From the NCBI GenBank assembly GCA_016705335.1, contig JADIYN010000017.1, forward strand, positions 1-64,000: DNA of 64,000 nucleotides. Reading direction: 5' to 3'. Under the pieces are notes generated by a model that saw only the letters and a program-made list of their open reading frames with translations, did no database searches and was not told where the DNA came from. The position numbers were made by a program, and so were the translations under genes. The stretch's first letter is position 1; the number at the start of each line of letters is the position of its first letter. Below are positions 60,145-64,000 of this stretch, in pieces. The stretch is from Draconibacterium sp. Lineage in GTDB: Bacteria > Bacteroidota > Bacteroidia > Bacteroidales > Prolixibacteraceae.

Positions 60145-61581
60145 ATGGAAAATTTCAGAAAAATAGGTTTTACGTTTCTGATGATAATTGCAGGAGCGTT
60201 TGTTGCTGTTTGGGCTTACAGCACATTCTTTGAAAAACAAAATGTAGTCACGATTACCGAAAAACAACCCATGAAATATGCTACTCTTGCTGCAGACAGT
60301 GATGTTCAGTTACCTGACCTCACTTTTGCCGCCGAAAAATCAATACATTCGGTTGTGCATATTGCAACACAGTCAGTACGTGGTGGAGGTTGGACAAGTG
60401 GTAATCCGTTTTTTGACGAATTTTTTGGACTAAAAAATCAGCAGCCACAAATGGCAAGAGGGTTTGGCTCGGGCGTAATTCTTTCGGAAGACGGTTTTAT
60501 TGTTACAAATAATCACGTTATCGAAGGTGCTCAAAACATTAAAGTAATATTAAACGACAGACGTGAATTTGAGGCAAAATTGATTGGTACTGATCCTTCA
60601 ACTGATATTGCACTTTTAAAGATTGAAGCCGAAGGATTGGATTTTCTTACATACGGAGATTCCAATGCACTGAAATTGGGCGAATGGGTTTTGGCAGTTG
60701 GAAACCCTTTTAATCTTACTTCCACTGTAACGGCAGGAATTGTAAGTTCGTTGGGAAGAAACCTTCGGATTAATGAAGATCAATATTCCATAGAGTCATT
60801 TATACAAACAGACGCAGCGGTAAATCCTGGAAATAGCGGAGGAGCTCTTGTCAACCAACAGGGAAACCTCGTGGGTATTAATTCTGCTATTGCGTCACAA
60901 ACCGGTTCTTATTCCGGATATTCATTTGCTGTTCCGGTTACAATTGTTAGAAAAGTGATTGAGGATTTGAAAAAATATGGTGAAGTACAACGCGCATTGC
61001 TGGGGGTAAATATCGATGATGTGAATGCAGAAATAGCCAGGGAATTAAATCTTGACAAAGTTGAAGGGGTTGTAGTTGGTGGAGTTCCGGAGAATGGAGC
61101 AGCAAAAAGCGCAGGGATAAAAGAAAAAGACGTAATTATCCAGGTAGAAGGTTCCCCGGTTAAGACAACCGCTGAATTGCAGGAAAAAGTCAGTCAATAC
61201 CGCCCGGGCGACAAAATAGATGTTGTTATAATACGTGATGGCGAAAAGAAACAATTTAATGTAACCTTGCGTAACAAAAACGGTGACACCGGGATTATGC
61301 GCGACAACAACTTAACTCTTGGCGCAGAATTTGTGGTAGTTTCAGACAAGGAGAAAGAGAGTTTGGATATTGATAATGGTATAAAAATCACAAAATTAGA
61401 TAAAGGAAAGCTCAAAAACTCGGGAATGAAAGAGGGCTTTATTATTACCAACGTGAACAAAAAACCCATTTACGAAGTAAAAGATTTTAAACGCGAATTA
61501 GGTTATGCCAAAGGTGGAATATTGGTTGAGGGGATTTATCCCAACGGCGAACCTGCATATTTTGTTTTTGGCGTAGAATAA
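60145..61581 (+). CDS. Do/HtrA-family serine protease with two PDZ domains
   Basis: 478 residues from ATG at 60145 (MENFRKIGFTF); the frame opens earlier at 60097, but those residues do not fit. A membrane anchor (IGFTFLMIIAGAFVAVWAYS) is followed by the protease: catalytic His in VTNNHVIEGA, Asp in STDIALLKI and Ser in NPGNSGGALV. Two PDZ domains follow (about residues 290-375, GVPENGAAKSAGIKEKDVI; and about 390-478). It degrades or refolds damaged envelope proteins. The end of the chain, NGEPAYFVFGVE, is normal. Confidence 0.94.
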   Translation: MENFRKIGFTFLMIIAGAFVAVWAYSTFFEKQNVVTITEKQPMKYATLAADSDVQLPDLTFAAEKSIHSVVHIATQSVRGGGWTSGNPFFDEFFGLKNQQPQMARGFGSGVILSEDGFIVTNNHVIEGAQNIKVILNDRREFEAKLIGTDPSTDIALLKIEAEGLDFLTYGDSNALKLGEWVLAVGNPFNLTSTVTAGIVSSLGRNLRINEDQYSIESFIQTDAAVNPGNSGGALVNQQGNLVGINSAIASQTGSYSGYSFAVPVTIVRKVIEDLKKYGEVQRALLGVNIDDVNAEIARELNLDKVEGVVVGGVPENGAAKSAGIKEKDVIIQVEGSPVKTTAELQEKVSQYRPGDKIDVVIIRDGEKKQFNVTLRNKNGDTGIMRDNNLTLGAEFVVVSDKEKESLDIDNGIKITKLDKGKLKNSGMKEGFIITNVNKKPIYEVKDFKRELGYAKGGILVEGIYPNGEPAYFVFGVE

Positions 61582-61639
61582 GCGTTTTAAAGAAAAGTAT
61601 CTTAACTAATTATTAATTAAATTTTAAACAAAATTTCTC

Positions 61640-61671
61640 TTTGATGGTTAAGGTTTAAAGTTCTATATTTG
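61640..61671 (+). promoter_or_regulatory. rpoD promoter
   Basis: TTTG at 61640-61643, 20 bp spacer, TATATTTG at 61664-61671: a close match to the Bacteroidota consensus TTTG-N19/20-TANNTTTG, the best one in this window. The ATG is 22 bp beyond the -7 element, so the leader is very short. Confidence 0.75.
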
Positions 61672-61692
61672 CACGTTTTTTAAGAAAATTAT

Positions 61693-62553
61693 ATGAGACA
61701 GCTAAAGATCACAAAGTCAATCACTAACCGTGAAAGTGCCTCTTTAGACAAGTATTTACAGGAAATCGGAAAAGAGGAACTGATTACTGTCGAGGAAGAA
61801 GTTGAGTTGGCACAGCGGATTAAAAAGGGCGATCAGGCTGCTTTGGAAAAATTAACGCGCGCAAATCTTCGTTTCGTGGTTTCGGTAGCAAAACAATACC
61901 AAAACCAAGGACTTAGCTTGCCCGATTTAATCAACGAGGGCAATCTGGGGCTTATTAAAGCCGCTGAAAAATTCGATGAAACCCGCGGGTTCAAGTTCAT
62001 TTCTTATGCCGTTTGGTGGATTCGTCAATCCATTCTTCAGGCTCTTGCCGAACAATCGAGAATAGTTCGTTTACCATTGAACCAGGTAGGTTCGTTAAAC
62101 AAGATAAACAAAGCTTTTTCGAAATTCGAACAGGAACACGAGCGCAAACCGTCGCCCGAAGAATTGGCAGAATCACTTGATCTTCCTGCTGATAAAGTAG
62201 CAGACACATTGCGCGTATCAGGCCGGCATGTTTCGGTTGATGCACCATTTGTCGATGGTGAAGACAATAGTCTTCTGGATGTTTTGGTGAACAACGATTC
62301 ACCAAGCGCCGACCGTGTACTTATCATGGAATCGCTTGCCAAAGAGATACACCGGGCTTTAGCTACATTGACCGAAAGAGAAAGTGACATTATCAGGTTG
62401 TTTTTTGGCATTGGATGCCAGGAAATGACTCTTGAAGAAATTGGAGAGAGATTTGGATTGACCCGTGAAAGGGTACGACAGATCAAGGAGAAGGCAATCA
62501 GGCGCTTGCGACACACATCGCGAAGCAAATTATTAAAGACATATTTAGGATAG
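61693..62553 (+). CDS. rpoD: Primary (housekeeping) RNA polymerase sigma factor
   Basis: 286 residues, the short Bacteroidota sigma A form without the long region 1.1. Region 1.2/2: ESASLDKYLQEIGKEELI, then KLTRANLRFVVSVAKQYQNQGLSLPDLINEGNLGLIKAAEKFD and FKFISYAVWWIRQSILQ. Region 3: RKPSPEELAESLDLP. Region 4: TERESDIIRLFFGIG and the helix-turn-helix TLEEIGERFGLTRERVRQIKEKAIRRL. It directs transcription from promoters of the type shown upstream of it. Intact; the final LLKTYLG is the family end. Confidence 0.97.
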   Translation: MRQLKITKSITNRESASLDKYLQEIGKEELITVEEEVELAQRIKKGDQAALEKLTRANLRFVVSVAKQYQNQGLSLPDLINEGNLGLIKAAEKFDETRGFKFISYAVWWIRQSILQALAEQSRIVRLPLNQVGSLNKINKAFSKFEQEHERKPSPEELAESLDLPADKVADTLRVSGRHVSVDAPFVDGEDNSLLDVLVNNDSPSADRVLIMESLAKEIHRALATLTERESDIIRLFFGIGCQEMTLEEIGERFGLTRERVRQIKEKAIRRLRHTSRSKLLKTYLG

Positions 62554-62557
62554 TACT

Positions 62558-62585
62558 AAAGGCGGCTGAAAAGTCGCCTTTTTTT
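62558..62585 (+). terminator. Terminator of rpoD
   Basis: AAGGCG and CGCCTT pair around GCTGAAAAGT, followed by TTTTTT; 4 bp after the rpoD stop at 62553. Confidence 0.8.
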
Positions 62586-62652
62586 ATGTCGTGATGCGGA
62601 TTCCGATTTGCATTTTTATATTTCGGCGGTTCGGAAATCCCCGCACCCAAAT

Positions 62653-63725
62653 CTAAAACTCAATTACCAACTGCACAGGTTTGGCAATTTCATCATGTTG
62701 AAAATTTGAAACGGTCAATCCCAGCAAACGGATTCCTTTTAAAAAACCACCACCTTTTTTAACAGCTTTTTACTTTCAGCAATCAACTGGTTTTGAAGTA
62801 AAATATGCTGAAATGTGTTGCTTCGGGTATGTTGTTCGAAATCAGCATATTTGAATTTTAAAGTTAGTGTTTTGGCTTTTACTTTGGTTCGCTCGATTCG
62901 CGGCCACAAAGTTTCTATAATTTTCAGCACTTCATTTTCCAGATCATTCATCAGAAAAATATCGGTTAAAAATGTTTCTTCAGCTCCAATTGATTTTCTT
63001 TCACGCGATGGCTCAACCAGGCGGTCATCCTCTCCTCTGCAGATTTTGTAATAGTACGATCCTGCTTTCCCAAACAATTTGACCAATTCCAAACGTTTCA
63101 TTTTTTTAAGATCCCGGCCATACCAAATTCCTATTTTATTGAGTTTTTCGGCAGTAACTTTCCCAATTCCAAAGAATTTTCGAATTTCAAGATTATCAAT
63201 AAAATCCTGTGCCTGTTGAGGAGTTACTACAAAAATGCCGTTAGGTTTATTTACATCAGAAGCTACTTTTGCCAAAAATTTGTTGTACGAAACCCCGGCT
63301 GAAGCAGTTAGTTTCGTTTCATCAAAAATTCGTGCTTTAATTTCTTTGGCAATTAAAGTAGCCGAAGGTTTGCCTTTTTTAGCATAGGTAACATCCAGGT
63401 ATGCTTCGTCAAGCGAAAGCGGTTCAACCAAATCGGTGTATTCCAAAAAAATATTTTGAATTTGATTTGAAATTTCCTTGTAACGCGTAAAATTTGGTCT
63501 TACAAAAATCAAATCGGGGCATTTGCGTTTGGCGATTTTTGAAGGTGTAGCCGAACGAACACCATATTTTCGTGCTTCATAACTGGCTGCGGCAACCACT
63601 CCCCTTTCGCCCGAACCACCAACTGCAACGGGTTTTCCGCGTAATTCAGGATTGTCCAGCTGTTCAACGGATGCATAAAAAGCATCCATATCGATATGAA
63701 TTATTTTTCGAAGATGTACTTCCAA
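62653..63725 (-). CDS. dinB: DNA polymerase IV (Y family), frameshift near the end
   Basis: About 357 residues. The start is TTG at 63725 (read as Met, then EVHLRKIIHIDMD); an in-frame TAA lies two codons upstream and no ATG fits better. Catalytic motifs: IIHIDMDAFYASVEQ (Asp), GVVAAASYEARKYGVRSATP, LVEPLSLDEAYLDVT (Asp-Glu), SAGVSYNKFLAKVASD and the little-finger region. The frame stops at 62739 (KKLLKKVVVF). One base removed from a T run gives FLKGIRLLGLTVSNF and the end QLVIEF with a stop at 62653, so a single-base error is likely. Error-prone translesion polymerase. Confidence 0.93.
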
Positions 63726-63773
63726 ATTTTAACGATTTTACAAATCATTATGAAGATAACACAGACAAATGCC

Positions 63774-64000
63774 CTACCAGCTTGAATGCATTTTCAAAGC
63801 CCGGTAACCATAAATTGCAATAACTACAAAACAAATCCAAGGAAGAATAAATGAGAAGTTAACAGCAGGCAAAAACCCGATTGTTCCCTGATCGATAATC
63901 AAGCCCTGTAACGGCGGCATTAACGCGCCGCCAACAATTGCCATAACCAAACCGGCAGCCCCAATTGTTGCATCGTCGCCAACACCTTCCAGTGCAATTC
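63774..64000 (-). CDS. FucP-type MFS sugar transporter, C-terminal part only
   Basis: The last 75 residues of a protein whose start lies outside the window. They contain LEGVGDDATIGAAGLVMAIVGGALMPPLQG, then NFSFILPWICFVVIAIYGYRAL, ending HSSW. The GAAGLVMAIVGGAL-PPLQG and NFSF-LP-CF-VIA-YG pattern is that of FucP/glucose-galactose H+ symporters. Substrate among L-fucose, glucose or galactose cannot be told. Confidence 0.82.
   Translation of the reverse strand, partial: IALEGVGDDATIGAAGLVMAIVGGALMPPLQGLIIDQGTIGFLPAVNFSFILPWICFVVIAIYGYRALKMHSSW

Noticed and set aside
1..64000. Most open frames overlapping genes in other frames or on the other strand
   Set aside because: They lie opposite or inside conserved genes and have no protein-family signature of their own.
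1..64000. CRISPR array, insertion sequence or integron
   Set aside because: No array of direct repeats with unique spacers, and no transposase or integrase motif, was found.

Overview
This AT-rich window is chromosomal DNA of a member of the Bacteroidota, most likely the Bacteroidales/Marinilabiliales side. The evidence is the 286-residue housekeeping sigma factor with a TTTG-N20-TANNTTTG promoter, a secreted protein with Calx-beta modules and the C-terminal region typical of type IX secretion substrates, the families DUF4954, DUF1015 and DUF6249, stand-alone FtsE, KorAB and a K+-dependent membrane pyrophosphatase. KorAB, the pyrophosphatase and a flavin reductase-rubredoxin fusion suggest an anaerobic or microaerophilic life. 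I see no rRNA, tRNA, CRISPR array, transposase or integrase.

Layout. 1-6 kb: broken frames of a large secreted modular protein, a tail-collar-domain protein, a GNAT acetyltransferase and a dihydroorotate-dehydrogenase-like protein. 6-15.6 kb (minus): hppA, a receiver/PEP-synthase-N-domain fusion, DUF1015, serC, gcvT. 15.7-17 kb (plus): orphan HPt, PQ-loop protein, alpha-helical protein. 17-24 kb: a 55-residue ORF with a strong Shine-Dalgarno, a second DHOD-like gene, yggS, pabB-pabC, korA-korB. 24-30 kb: gamma carbonic anhydrase, AsnC regulator, M64 peptidase, DUF6249, an ECF sigma/membrane protein pair, YhhN, hldD. 30-43 kb: mqnB, folE, two beta-propeller proteins, CDGSH protein, flavin reductase-rubredoxin, sigma-54 response regulator, fabD, VTT protein, glmS, DUF4954, PAS regulator. 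43.5-49 kb (minus): DUF486, corA, then trkH with a KdpD/KdpE-like two-component system. 49-64 kb: glycosyltransferase, lipoprotein, ftsE, TPR protein plus outer-membrane barrel, gyrB, LOG protein, htrA, rpoD, dinB and the end of a FucP-type sugar transporter.

Functional groups. serC and gcvT feed serine/one-carbon metabolism; pabBC and folE supply folate precursors; korAB links 2-oxoglutarate to ferredoxin; hppA couples pyrophosphate to ion pumping; fabD, glmS and hldD serve envelope synthesis. trkH, its sensor kinase and regulator look like a potassium-uptake unit with its own control, preceded by three helically phased direct repeats. The corA leader can form two competing hairpins, one of which hides the ribosome binding site.

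Quality. Many conserved housekeeping genes carry single-base frameshifts, several of them at homopolymers (hppA, korB, fabD, dinB, the M64 peptidase), and the density is highest in the first 6.5 kb. These look like sequence errors rather than gene decay. Broken genes are therefore listed over their inferred full extent. No clearly new multi-gene system was found; the best leads are the receiver/PEP-synthase fusion, the trkH regulatory unit and the corA leader.
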